From: DASTFP01 sp963744345
Lineage (GTDB): Bacteria; Verrucomicrobiota; Verrucomicrobiia; Chthoniobacterales; Terrimicrobiaceae
Direction: 5' to 3'
Assembly (NCBI GenBank): GCA_963744345.1
Contig: CAVUTD010000024.1
Span: forward strand, 1 to 64,000
Length of the DNA stretch: 64,000 nucleotides
Made by a program: the position numbers and the translations under genes. Shown here one piece after another: positions 46,791 to 56,257 of this stretch; positions within the stretch are counted from its first letter, which is position 1; the number at the start of each line of letters is the position of its first letter. Below the pieces are notes generated by a model. That model was not told the origin of the DNA. It made no database searches and was given only the letters and a program-made list of their open reading frames with translations.

Positions 46791-47927
46791 ATGCCGGGCG
46801 ACGTCTCCCCCTTCGCAGACTTCCTTGATCAACGGCGCAAGGAAATCATCGCCGAATGGCTTCGTCGGGTGCGTCGCGACAGAAAAATTCCTTCCGCGGA
46901 TGATCTGCCAAGAGAAGAGCTTCTCGATCACTTGCCGTATCTGCTCGATACCCTCATTAAGCAGCTCCGGGGAACACCCGTCGATCAGGTCAACAGTGAG
47001 TCCCATGGCGAAGTTCGGTGGAAACAGCAGTATTGTCTGGACGAATTGCTGCGCGAGATTTCCGTCCTGCGAAAGGTATTGATTGAAGAACTCTTCAGGT
47101 TTTACCGCGACACAAAGGCAGAGTTGAAGCTGCAGGTGCAAGCCAGCGATCTCCTGCATGCATGCCTTGATTTGACAATCAGCAACTCAACGGCCGGTTT
47201 TGTCGCTCGGCGGTATGAGGAAACTAATGATCAGCTTCTCAAGAAAGACCACCAGCGCCTTGAGATGCTGCGCACGATCACACACGAGATTGCCAATCAC
47301 CTCAATGTGATAGGAATGCGGGTTTCTGTTCTCAAGAAAGATCGGGATTCAATCGATTCATGTACGGAATCGCTTTCCAGGAGCGTAACCGCCATGACTG
47401 CGCTGATGAAGCAATTGCTGGAGTTTGCAACACTGGACGCCGAGCGCTCTCGTCTCGAGCGATGCGAACCCGATTCACTTTTTCAAGAGCCGGCGACTTT
47501 TGGCCGAGAGATCGCCGAGCAGAAATGCCTAGCTTTTGTCGGACATCTCGATCCTACCCTTGGAGAGGTTATTACAGATCGTCATCAATTGCATCGCGTG
47601 TGCCTCAATCTTCTGACGAACGCCGTCAAATACACGGCAACAGGAGAAGTGAGATTCACATTTTGCGCTGGGCCGAAAGATAATTGGCGCATTGAGGTAA
47701 GTGATACTGGCTGTGGAATTACACCTGAGGAGCAGGAGCAGATATTCAAAGAGTTTTACCGGGCTGCGACCTTCCGGGAAACTGAGCCCGGCGTTGGACT
47801 TGGTCTTGCAATTACGCGCCGCCTCGTCGAGCTGTTGGGTGGTCGCGTTGAAGTAGATAGCAAGCTGGGCCTAGGATCGACGTTCCGGGTGGTACTTCCG
47901 CGAAACGGCCCAGCGACGAATGATTGA
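46791..47927 (+). CDS. Soluble sensor histidine kinase
   Basis: 378 residues from the ATG at 46791 (MPGDVSPFADFLDQRRKEII). The front part of about 150 residues has the helical RsbRD_N pattern (LLDHLPYLLDTLIKQLRG). HisKA: His in MLRTITHEIANHLNVIG, with Ala-Asn in place of the usual Leu-Arg. HATPase_c: N box VCLNLLTNAVKYTATGE, G1 VSDTGCGITPEEQEQIF, G2 GVGLGLAITRRLVELLGG. No membrane segment, so cytoplasmic. There is no adjacent response regulator: an orphan kinase. Confidence 0.85.
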   Translation: MPGDVSPFADFLDQRRKEIIAEWLRRVRRDRKIPSADDLPREELLDHLPYLLDTLIKQLRGTPVDQVNSESHGEVRWKQQYCLDELLREISVLRKVLIEELFRFYRDTKAELKLQVQASDLLHACLDLTISNSTAGFVARRYEETNDQLLKKDHQRLEMLRTITHEIANHLNVIGMRVSVLKKDRDSIDSCTESLSRSVTAMTALMKQLLEFATLDAERSRLERCEPDSLFQEPATFGREIAEQKCLAFVGHLDPTLGEVITDRHQLHRVCLNLLTNAVKYTATGEVRFTFCAGPKDNWRIEVSDTGCGITPEEQEQIFKEFYRAATFRETEPGVGLGLAITRRLVELLGGRVEVDSKLGLGSTFRVVLPRNGPATND

Positions 47928-47984
47928 TGGTGCCAAGAACGTCTAACCGTAGAGCCAGCTGCCTGAAAACTAGATGAGGAGCAT

Positions 47985-48075
47985 GGCGAGGAGAGCCAAA
48001 CGATCAGTTTGAGCCAGGTACGCCGGTAGGCGTTAAGGGTATTCTCCGTGGTAACCCGCTCAACAAGCGAATTTC
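47985..48075 (-). pseudogene. Relic of a tyrosine-recombinase N-terminal (SAM-like) domain, copy A
   Basis: On the minus strand the fragment LVERVTTENTLNAYRRTWLK followed by LIVWL has the pattern of the SAM-like core-binding domain at the front of tyrosine recombinases. It is short and lacks the catalytic domain. A related relic lies at 51228-51350 in the same orientation; the DNA of the two aligns over about 45 bases (near 48012-48056 and 51246-51290). Confidence 0.45.
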
Positions 48076-48215
48076 CCCCCGGTGCGCTCCCCCTTCTTTT
48101 GTCTTCCCCTATTTCGGGTTCATCTTTTCCTGCTCAGAGACATGGCTGACGACGGCAAGTAGCGTATATGCAATCGATATAGCAGTGAGAGGCACTCCAA
48201 GCGACTCACTACGGC

Positions 48216-48578
48216 TTATGGTCTTTCGGAACTGGTTTTAATTATTGGTTCCTTGCTGCGCAAATCTATGAGAAGAGCCCAACCGGCCGGAACCCGCTTT
48301 TGATGCTCCGCATGTTGTTCGAAGAGCTTCGTCCATTCTTCCTCCGGTAGACGCTCCTGCGCAACAAGGATGTATGTGTCAGGCTCGTCTCCAACTTTCT
48401 CATACCACACGACGAGATCGTTTTGCGAGTCAACGCGGCTGTAAACCTTTATGTGACGAGCTGACCTGTGTGATTCTACCGCGCGGAACGAGCCGCTTGA
48501 TTCGTCTATCGGATAATAGTCCGTTCCCGCTTTAAAAGATGTCCGAAGCCGAGAACGATGGCTGTTTATTCTCGACAT
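48216..48578 (-). CDS. Hypothetical protein
   Basis: 120 residues. It starts MSRINSHRSRLRTSFKAGTD and has a compact middle HIKVYSRVDSQNDLVVWYEK and a C-terminal part RLPEEEWTKLFEQHAEHQKR. No signal peptide, membrane segment or known family. It is divergent from the antiporter, only about 50 bases from its start, so the two share a promoter region. Confidence 0.5.
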   Translation of the reverse strand: MSRINSHRSRLRTSFKAGTDYYPIDESSGSFRAVESHRSARHIKVYSRVDSQNDLVVWYEKVGDEPDTYILVAQERLPEEEWTKLFEQHAEHQKRVPAGWALLIDLRSKEPIIKTSSERP

Positions 48579-48629
48579 AATGCGCGGCTGTGACCGTAAC
48601 GTCGGCGCGACGCTCGCCCCGTTTTTCGT

Positions 48630-49961
48630 ATGACCTTCGAACTTGGCTATCTGTTGGTCGGTCTGCTGCTCGTCGTCGTGGCCGCGGTCTCCTCGTTTGT
48701 GAAGCGGCTGCCGCTCACTGAGACGATGCTTTACCTCGTCGCCGGCGCGCTGCTCGGGCCGATCGGCTTGGGCTGGTTTTCGCTCGACGCACTAGCCGCT
48801 GCGCCCCTGCTCGAGCGGCTGGCGGAAGGCGCGGTGCTCATCTCGCTTTTCACCACCGGGCTGAAGCTGCGCCTGCCGCTGAACGATCCACGCTGGTGGA
48901 CGCCGCTGCGGCTCGCCTTCGTCTCGATGGCGCTCACCGTCGGACTCGTCGCCTTCGCGGGCGTGGCCTGGCTCGGGCTGCCGCTCGGCGCGGCGGTGCT
49001 CCTCGGGGCGATCCTCGCGCCGACCGATCCCGTGCTCGCGTCCGAAGTGCAGCTCGCGGATGTCAGCGACCGCGACCGGCTGCGCTTCAGCCTCTCCGGC
49101 GAAGCGGGACTGAACGACGGAACTGCGTTCCCGTTTGTCATGCTCGGGCTTGGCCTGCTCGGGCTACACGATCTCGGCGCTGGCGGCTGGAAATGGTGGA
49201 CGGTCGATTTCGCTTGGGGCGTGTGTGGCGGCCTCGCGATCGGCGCGGGCTTCGGCACGCTGGTCGCGCGGCTCGTGCTGTGGCTGCGGCGCGAACATCG
49301 CGAAGGCATCGGCCGCGATGAGTTTCTCGCACTTGGGTTGATCGCGCTTTCCTATGGCGCGGCGCTGCTCGCGCATGCGCACGGCTTTCTCGCGGTGTTC
49401 GCCGCGGGCGTGGCGCTGCGCGCAGTCGAGCGGCGACACAGCGGCGATCAAGTTTCCGGGGAAGTGCTTAAGATGGAAACCGCCGGCCACCGCGATGAGA
49501 TCGCGCTCGATTCGGAAAAAGCGCCGGCGCACATGGCCGGCGCCGTGCTCGCCTTCAACGAACAAATCGAGCGCATCGCGGAAGTCGCACTCGTGCTCGT
49601 CATCGGCACGATGCTTTCACCGACGTATCTCCGCTTCGAGGACCTCGGATTCATCGCGGTGCTTTTTCTTGTGATCCGGCCGCTCGCGGTGCAGGCCGGA
49701 TTGATCGGCGCGACCAAGATCGACGCCGGCCGGCGCGGGCTCATCGCGTGGTTTGGCATTCGAGGCATCGGCTCGCTCTACTATCTCGCCTACGCCGTGA
49801 ATCGCGGCCTGCCCGGTGAACTCGCCGCCCGACTCGCTGCGCTCGCGCTCACGACCATTGCCGTGTCGATTGTCGTCCATGGCATCACGGTCACGCCATT
49901 GATGAGCTGGTCTCGGCAAAAGAAATCCGCCGGCCGCGCGGAGGCGACCGGCGGAAAATGA
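48630..49961 (+). CDS. Na+/H+ antiporter, CPA1 (NhaP-like)
   Basis: 443 residues with about 12 membrane segments; exchanges cytoplasmic Na+ (or K+) for protons. The family motifs are GAILAPTDPVLASEVQ (the conserved Thr-Asp-Pro) and FSLSGEAGLNDGTAFPFVML (the Asn-Asp ion-binding pair), then AWFGIRGIGSLYYLAYAV. Its GC is clearly higher than that of the rest of the window, and codons end mostly in G or C. Recombinase relics lie on both sides of the block. These point to arrival from another organism. Confidence 0.9.
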   Translation: MTFELGYLLVGLLLVVVAAVSSFVKRLPLTETMLYLVAGALLGPIGLGWFSLDALAAAPLLERLAEGAVLISLFTTGLKLRLPLNDPRWWTPLRLAFVSMALTVGLVAFAGVAWLGLPLGAAVLLGAILAPTDPVLASEVQLADVSDRDRLRFSLSGEAGLNDGTAFPFVMLGLGLLGLHDLGAGGWKWWTVDFAWGVCGGLAIGAGFGTLVARLVLWLRREHREGIGRDEFLALGLIALSYGAALLAHAHGFLAVFAAGVALRAVERRHSGDQVSGEVLKMETAGHRDEIALDSEKAPAHMAGAVLAFNEQIERIAEVALVLVIGTMLSPTYLRFEDLGFIAVLFLVIRPLAVQAGLIGATKIDAGRRGLIAWFGIRGIGSLYYLAYAVNRGLPGELAARLAALALTTIAVSIVVHGITVTPLMSWSRQKKSAGRAEATGGK

Positions 49962-50139
49962 TTTGGTACCGTCGCACTCGCCAATCGTCACGTTGACCTT
50001 CTCGGACCGCGTCGCGCGCGAACTTAGGATGATAGAACTCAAAGAGCATCCCCCGAACCGGTTCCTTGGAGAAATCAAACGTGTCCTGCTGAGACAAACC
50101 TGTCGAGTGGCAGCATAGTAGAAAGCTGCAGTTCGCGAA

Positions 50140-50933
50140 GAGCTTCGGGTGATGTTCCAAGACTACCGCCATCCGATTCCAAAATCCCGGCTCAAGACCA
50201 TCAAGATCAAGGCCGAAAACGGCAGGTTTCAACGGGTTCCCGGGCTCACACATGAAGAATTTAGCCCATCCAACCGGGACCATGGAGCCAGGATTTTCGG
50301 CAAGAAAGCCGAACGCGGTTCCGGTGATGATCAGATCACCGATATTCTTCGCGACGTTGCAAAGATTCCCACACTGGGGATTTCTTACGGCCTCACTCCA
50401 TTCGGGTTCGTGCGCCGGATTCGGAACGAGTTGGAAATGGAGTTCGAGATCCAGGAGGCCCAGGGGTTTTTCGAAACGTTCTTTGAGATGTTCCCCGAGA
50501 TCGCCACTTATCAAGCCAAGGCGGCTGAGGACGCCCTCAGCGTGGACCGTGTTTGCACTATCGGAGGAACCCGCCGCTGGCTCCCTCCACTTGTGGACGA
50601 TCGCGACGGCGACTACTGGCCGTCATTCGAACGGCGCAAGAAGATCCTCATCAACACTCCCATTGAGGGTTCGGGAGCCGATCTCGTGATCTGGCCGTCA
50701 ATCGGTTCATGCATCAGCTGCCGGAAGGAGTGGAAATCGTCAACCTGGTACATGATGAGGTCGATGCCATTGTCACGAGAGAGACGCTCAAGGCAACTGT
50801 CGATGTAATCACCCGGGCCTTTCAGGAAACGTTCGCTGGGTTTTACCCATCCTCGGAGCTCGTGCCGAAAATCAAATTCTCGTGCGGTCCCAGTTGGGGA
50901 GAAACCGTTCCGATCGATGGAACCGAGACTTGA
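50140..50933 (+). pseudogene. DNA polymerase family A, C-terminal remnant
   Basis: Palm and finger parts of a phage- or plasmid-type PolA. Motif B: DILRDVAKIPTLGISYGLTP (Arg, Lys and Tyr-Gly of the O helix). Then FFETFFEMFPEIATYQAKA, VCTIGGTRRWLPPL and NTPIEGSGADLVIW. A frame change near 50700 leads to motif C, EIVNLVHDEVDAIVTRETLK (His-Asp-Glu), ending at 50933. The front (5'-nuclease, exonuclease and motif A) is absent. This is a horizontally acquired fragment rather than the cell's own polA. Confidence 0.65.
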
Positions 50934-51227
50934 GCTTTTCCTCTTCCAGGAAGAAGGGATCCGCGGTGATATTGGTTCCCTTGCCTTCAGGATCGTTACC
51001 AAAAAAACCGCACACGCTTGCTCGGTCTCTCCTGGAAAGCGACTCTATCCTGCTCCGCCTCGACTACCACTCTCCAATGGTTGGCAATCTTCTTGATGAA
51101 ATCGGTGGCGCTGCAATCCCCGCAGACTAGTAAAACCGCGTTATAGACCGCTGCGTAAGGCGTTGCCAGCCTCCTTATAGACCTGATGACGCCGATGGCC
51201 TGGATGGACTTACCGAGGGGCCCCATC

Positions 51228-51350
51228 TCATCGAGCCGCCCAGGCGATGAGTTTTAACCAAGCGCGCCATATGGCGTAAGGGGTATTTTGCGACAGGTGA
51301 CGCTCCTCAGAGGCCGTGGCAACCCGCTCTAAAAACCAATCCTTGTTCAC
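51228..51350 (-). pseudogene. Relic of a tyrosine-recombinase N-terminal domain, copy B
   Basis: From a GTG at 51348-51350: (M)NKDWFLERVATASEERHLS, then QNTPYAIWRAWLKLIAWAAR and a stop, 40 residues. The pattern (E-R-V..., S-x-N-T...Y...W-L-K-L-I-A-W) is that of the SAM-like recombinase front and matches copy A at 47985-48075. The catalytic domain is missing. Confidence 0.5.
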
Positions 51351-51393
51351 GGGCCGGCGCTCCCCTCCTGATATCAAGAGGGCCAATTGCATC

Positions 51394-52134
51394 TCAGCGA
51401 TACGAATTTACACGCGCAATAAAACGGTCCCACTTGAAACCGGTCCGCCATCCGCCTGGGGCTTGCCGATCGCGCTCTAGCAGGATGCGAGGACAGGGCT
51501 TTCCATGCCGGAAGTCCCATCGTGGCCAATGCATGTGAGGGACGATTCCGGATGATGGGATCTTATAGCGATCGGCTAGAAGAGCCGCAAGACGCGCAGC
51601 TCGCTTGATGGCGGCAGCCTGGCGGACCTGATCGCGAAATTCGCATATCTCGATTCCGATACTTTTGCGGTCACCTTGACCGCCATAGTCAGCGTGGTCG
51701 CCTTGTTCGGTGGGGAGCAAGTGTTCGACGATCTCGCGATCATCAACTGTAAAATGCCACACGACCCAACCCGAACGCCCAAACCTCGGATTGTTCTTGC
51801 TGCGCTTACCCTTCACGAGCAAATACCGGGCGTGTGCGGCGGCTGTGACTCCGACGTTCTCGGTAGAGTGAATCGTAATAAAACGCGGTCGCATTCTCCG
51901 ACCGACGAGCCGACCGTGAAGGTTTGGGGCTAGAAGCGCCAGCCTAACACCTGGGAATCGGGAAGTTTGATGCTGCGGAGCAACACAGGTCGCTAAAAAG
52001 AGCGGCGCAGCTATCAAACTGGCGAGGAAGAAAACGCTTCGCAGCGCGGTGAACGGCTCCGAAATCCACACTCTGTTTTCCTCGGTCCTCCTTCGCCCAC
52101 GTTTGTGAAAACATTTTTCGATAGAGCTATTCAC
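51394..52134 (-). CDS. N-acetylmuramoyl-L-alanine amidase (Amidase_2), lipoprotein-like
   Basis: 246 residues. The front has a membrane segment ending in a lipobox-like FLATC. The Amidase_2 zinc ligands are present: first His in RFITIHSTENVGVTAAAHA, second in IVPHMHWPRWDFRHG, Cys in GKPCPRILLERD. Catalytic-core segments WVVWHFTVDDREIVEHL and KSIGIEICEF are also there. It should cut the amide bond between MurNAc and the stem peptide in cell-wall turnover, acting in the periplasm. Confidence 0.85.
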   Translation of the reverse strand: MNSSIEKCFHKRGRRRTEENRVWISEPFTALRSVFFLASLIAAPLFLATCVAPQHQTSRFPGVRLALLAPNLHGRLVGRRMRPRFITIHSTENVGVTAAAHARYLLVKGKRSKNNPRFGRSGWVVWHFTVDDREIVEHLLPTEQGDHADYGGQGDRKSIGIEICEFRDQVRQAAAIKRAARLAALLADRYKIPSSGIVPHMHWPRWDFRHGKPCPRILLERDRQAPGGWRTGFKWDRFIARVNSYR

Positions 52135-52538
52135 TTGAGAGGGTCAATGGTCGGAGCTGGACACCACTCAGGCAAAACATCGTCTAAATATCGCTTATCC
52201 CGGCGGCAGGTGCTCACACCTACTGTTACAAACACAGGCATCAGCGCCTTCGTCACTTCTTCATGCATCTATATGCTGACCGACACGTGGCCGATATCTA
52301 CCCCAGCATGTCGAGTTCGTGAGATTCCGGATCAATGTTTGCCGCGGATCCATGGGAAGGGTTGTTTCGCTGGCGAAAAAAGGCTCGCCGGCATGGATAT
52401 CCGGGCGGTGAGCGATTTGTCATAACCCCGCAGGACGGCCGCGAATCGCATGTTTCTTGGCGAGTGTCTCTACCCAACTTTCACCCCAGGCTGTCGCTGA
52501 TGCGAAATGTGAGAGTTCCGAAAACGAATCAAGCAATC
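52135..52538. other. Gap without gene
   Basis: Short frames only. It lies downstream of the ZnuA-like gene, where an ABC permease and ATPase would be expected and are not found. Confidence 0.4.
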
Positions 52539-53405
52539 TTATTTAAGTCCCTCCACGATCGTAGTAATGTTGTACCGCATCATCTCGGGATAGGTCGCTG
52601 CTTCTTTATCGCCTAACGCGTCGGCATAGAGCTTTCCGCCTACCTTGGCTCCAGTTTCTCTGCTAATTCCACTAGCCACTTTAGGGTTTTCGATACTTTC
52701 GAGAAAAACCGTTTTTACTCCCTCACGTTTAATCGTATTGATTAGGGCAGTGATTTTCTTCGAAGAGGGTTCGTCGTGCGTGCTCACGCCCTCAATCGTG
52801 TAAATCTTGAATCCGAAGTCTCGAGCGAAATATTGGAAGGCATCATGCGAGGTCACTAGCTTCCGCTTATCGCGAGCGAGTTTGGCAAGTTCAACTCTTG
52901 CCCAGGTTTCGAGGTTCTCAAGCTTTGTCAAATAAGCTGCGGTATTCTTTTCGTAAGTCGTCTTATTTGCGGGATCGGCCTCGATGAAGGCTTTCTCGAC
53001 TACAATGGCCGCTTTCTTCATATTCTCGATGCTGTGCCACCAATGGGGATCTTCGACCGTCTCGCCTTCCTCCTCTAGCCTTAGGGAAGGAATTGTCCTG
53101 CCGACGTCGATGAATTTGCCTCGATTTCCGACCGCCTCTTCCAGTTTCGTGAGGTAACCTTCGATCCCTTTCCCGGTGATCAATACCAGATCAGCGGTTG
53201 CAATCTGCTTGATGTCTGAAGGTGAAGGTTGGAATTCGTGTGGATCAATACCCGGCTTGATCATGGGAATGAGCTTCACCTTATCGCCGCCTACGTTGCG
53301 GGCCAGGTCCGTCGTAATTGTCGAAAGCGAGGCCACTTTGAGCTCCGCTCGCGCCGCCGCGAGGAAAGCGACTGAAAAGATAAGGATGCCTAGGAATTTT
53401 CTCAT
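52539..53405 (-). CDS. Zinc/manganese ABC transporter substrate-binding protein
   Basis: 288 residues with signal peptide MRKFLGILIFSVAFLAAARA. It has the cluster A-I (ZnuA/TroA) fold: metal-binding His in KPGIDPHEFQPSPSD, His in EDPHWWHSIENMKKA, then TSHDAFQYFARDFG (His) and FLESIENPKVASGISRETGA (Glu). The short acidic/His loop seen in ZnuA is nearly absent, so Mn or Fe is also possible. It captures the metal in the periplasm. It lies 22 bases after the S9 peptidase gene on the same strand. No permease or ATPase follows: an orphan. Confidence 0.85.
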   Translation of the reverse strand: MRKFLGILIFSVAFLAAARAELKVASLSTITTDLARNVGGDKVKLIPMIKPGIDPHEFQPSPSDIKQIATADLVLITGKGIEGYLTKLEEAVGNRGKFIDVGRTIPSLRLEEEGETVEDPHWWHSIENMKKAAIVVEKAFIEADPANKTTYEKNTAAYLTKLENLETWARVELAKLARDKRKLVTSHDAFQYFARDFGFKIYTIEGVSTHDEPSSKKITALINTIKREGVKTVFLESIENPKVASGISRETGAKVGGKLYADALGDKEAATYPEMMRYNITTIVEGLK

Positions 53406-53427
53406 AATAATATCGCGGTTCGAGAAT

Positions 53428-55327
53428 TTATTGCAGGTGCGTTTTCAAGAACGCTTCCATCTTTTCGTAGAACTCCATTCGATTTTCAGGATTTTCGAAT
53501 CCGTGTCCTTCATCCATTTTGACCAGATATTCCACCGGGCTTCCTTTGGCCTTTAGGGCGTCGACGATCTGCTCTGCCTCGGCGTGGTTTACGCGGGGGT
53601 CGTTGTAGCCTTGTGCGACAAGAAGGGGCGCTTCAATCTTGTCAGCCGCAAAAAGCGGAGAACGGGAGAGGAGGAATTCGCGATCAATTTCAGGATTGCC
53701 TACGCGTTTGTACATGATGTCCCGGAACGTGTCCCAATAGGGTGGAATCGTGCTCATGAATGTGAGGAGATTGGAAATACCTACATAGTCTATTCCGCAG
53801 GCGAAGACTTTGGGGCGAAAGGCCAGGGCCGCCAAGGTCGCATATCCGCCGTAGCTGCCGCCGTAGATCGCCAACCGGTCTCTATCGGCAAAGCCTTGCG
53901 AGACCGCCCACTCCGCTCCGTCCACCAGATCGTCGAGCATCTTGCCGCCCCATTCCCGGTCTCCGGCATGAAGAAATCTCTTCCCGTACCCGCTAGAGCC
54001 CCGGTAATTGATCTGCAGCACTGCGAAGCCGCGATTTGCAAGAAATTGCGTCTCCGCGTCGTATCCCCAATTGTCGCGCGCCCATGGCCCGCCGTGAACG
54101 ATTAGGACGGTGGGAAGATTTTTTGCTGCAACGGCTTTCGGAAGCGTTAAATAGCCGTGGATTGTCAGGCCGTCCCGGCTTTGAAATTTTATCGGCTTCA
54201 TATCCGCCAATGCATCGCACGGAAGCCAAGGCCTTGGGCGGTACAAGAACTGAGCTTTCCCGGTCTCGCGGTCGTACAAATAGGTCGCTCCCGGGTCGTT
54301 CGGAGAGTCGTAAGCGATGATCCAAAGCTTCTCGTCCCGTGTGCTGCTCCGAAAATGAATCTCGCCATCATGGACCTTTTCGAGAACACTTAGGTCCCGG
54401 GCAAATTGCTCCTCTAAAGCCTTATACGTCAGGCGATCCCTATTGTAAGCCACACCAAGTAAATCATTCGTCTGATCACTAATGACTACTTCACTCAAAT
54501 CATATTCGGGATCCTCGTCGATAACGGTTTCCTTGCCGGTCTTGAGGTCAAGAGTTACGAGGCGTTCAGTATTGGAGCCCCGTGCGCTGGATATATAAAG
54601 GAACGACCCGTCAGGGCTGAAGCCGTGGATGCTTACACTTTCTTCATCGGAATACCGGGCCAGAACACGAAACGGGCCGCTCCCTAAATCTCGCACCCGA
54701 ATCTCTGTCTCTGTTCCCACCTGAGCGGCACATGCGCGAATAATGCCGTTTCCGTCCGTAAACCAGGCGTCCACATCCCCAGGATTCTTCTCGAGCAAAC
54801 TCGATCTGCCACTGGCAATGTCGATCTCATAGGCATCGAAATATCGTTTGTCACGGGCATTGGTCGCCACCACCGCCTCGCTCGGGCGCTCCCTCGGCAG
54901 ATCGATAATCTGCGCTCGCACCCCGTCGCCTGGTGTTAAATCGATCGCCTTCGCTGTCGGATCTGAGGGATCGGTCCGGTAAAGGTGGAAGTTTTCATCT
55001 CCGCCCTGATCTTGTTCAAAGAGAATGTAGGATCCATCTCGCGTCCATACGGTACTGGGTAATTCCACGTGTTTTATCGTGAGTAATTGCTTTTGCCGAT
55101 GCTAAGTCGCTCCCTATATCACACACCCATATGTTAAGGCGGTTGTTCTCGGGTGAGAGAAACGCGAGACGTCTTCCATCGGGCGAGATAGCCGCGCCGC
55201 TGATCTTTGGATTGTCGAAGAAATCCTTGAGAGGTATTTCCGGAGGCTGGCTTACGGTTTGTGCGATTAAGGAGTGGCCGCCAAGTAAGCCGCAAATCAA
55301 TAGTAGCAGGATTGAGACGATTTTCAT
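53428..55327 (-). pseudogene. Secreted S9 prolyl-oligopeptidase, one frameshift
   Basis: About 633 residues. Signal peptide MKIVSILLLLICGLLGGHSL, then propeller repeats (AAISPDGRRLAFLSPENNRL). Near 55065 a base is lost or gained: TRGITQYRMD in one frame should go on as PSTVWTRDGSYILFEQDQ. The rest is intact: LIVHGGPWARDNWGYDAE, catalytic Ser in IYGGSYGGYATLAAL, Asp in QGYNDPRVNHAEAEQ, His in DEGHGFENPENRM. A periplasmic peptidase that trims short peptides. Its start overlaps the stop of the fused permease fragment upstream. Confidence 0.85.
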
Positions 55328-55671
55328 TCCAGCTCTAATAGAGGTATTGTTCGGCGGGTTGAGGGATCGAAGTTACCTTTGAGGCCTTGATCGCGGGCGC
55401 AAGCTGGTTTCCCAGATGCTGAAATCGAAACTTTTCCCTCGACCTTGGCCCATCCGCGTTCACACATCAGAAATACGATCCCCAGAACACCGCTGAGTCC
55501 AACAGCGAGGCTCATATTGCGCTGGATCATTCGCTGCATCACATGCGCGGGAACGAACGCATCGACAAATCCCACCATCAATGTTCCGATGAACATGAAG
55601 GGCGCTCCTTCAAAAAGGATGCTCAGAAAGGAGACAGAAAAATCGAGTAAGTTGAAACTAAACCATTGCAC
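55324..55671 (-). pseudogene. DUF318 permease front fused to an unrelated tail
   Basis: 115 residues. The first 75 (FLSILFEGAPFMFIGTLMVG, then HVMQRMIQRNMSLAVGLSGV, LGIVFLMCE) match the front of the permease at 61252-62220 (FLSVLLEGVPFILIGTLLSG, GLVFPMCECG). After MCE the sequence becomes WAKVEGKVSISASGKPACAR and PSTRRTIPLLELE, a polar end unlike any permease. The middle (about 250 residues) has been deleted, joining the permease front to the end of another gene. The stop overlaps the S9 start (ATGA). Confidence 0.55.
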
Positions 55672-55733
55672 GGATCCGGAAAGCCTCTCACACGCTACGA
55701 TTATCCCGAGTCTAAGCCCGAGAACGGATCGCT

Positions 55734-55758
55734 GTTTAAATTAGCGTAGTCTAAATTA
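55734..55758. promoter_or_regulatory. AT-rich direct repeats upstream of the fused permease gene
   Basis: GTTTAAATTA (55734-55743) and GTCTAAATTA (55749-55758) are near-identical with a 15-base period, 63 bases upstream of the fused gene. AT-rich repeats of this kind are typical operator or promoter DNA; no regulator is assigned. Confidence 0.3.
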
Positions 55759-55762
55759 ACGA

Positions 55763-56134
55763 CTAGACACCCGCCGGAGGAGCATGCTCGAGAATCGAAG
55801 ACCGAAAGAAGCTTTGCCTTATGCGAACCAGCGTTCCGATTGGCACTCCACTTGCGACGAAAAGGAAGAGAATGACAACCGCTGGAACCATTCGGTCAAC
55901 GTGACCGGCCGTGATAACCGTGACAACACACTGATGATCTGGCTCGTCAGCATCGTGATGCAGCCACTTGTGCAAAGGCGGGAATACCGTCATGGCAAAA
56001 ATCGTGAGCAGCGCAGCCAAGAGGACAGAGACAAACAACCTCAAGAACACGGTTGGCTCTTTTTTTCGCATTGATGACAAGGCGTCACTCGCGCAAGCAC
56101 TCAGCTCTGTCAACAGCGATTTTAGAGCGTTCAA
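55763..56134 (-). CDS. Small membrane protein in the metal cluster
   Basis: 123 residues with two membrane segments (FLRLFVSVLLAALLTIFAMT and PAVVILFLFVASGVPIGTLV) around a His/Asp-rich loop (HKWLHHDADEPDHQCVVTVI), which looks able to bind a metal. Proteins with this loop are seen near zinc genes in related bacteria. Function unknown, but the loop and neighbours suggest metal handling. Confidence 0.55.
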   Translation of the reverse strand: MNALKSLLTELSACASDALSSMRKKEPTVFLRLFVSVLLAALLTIFAMTVFPPLHKWLHHDADEPDHQCVVTVITAGHVDRMVPAVVILFLFVASGVPIGTLVRIRQSFFRSSILEHAPPAGV

Positions 56135-56257
56135 AGGGCTTCCCTTTGTCTGATCATTCGCGAGGATCGGGTATAGCGTTCTAATCGCTACAAAGTCCCA
56201 TATGCTATCACGGCAGCGAGCTTCAACTCAGGTACGGTGCTATTCCTAAGATGGCCG

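Noticed and set aside
49891..50514. 207-residue minus-strand frame over the PolA remnant
   Set aside because: Antisense to clear polymerase motifs B and C on the plus strand.
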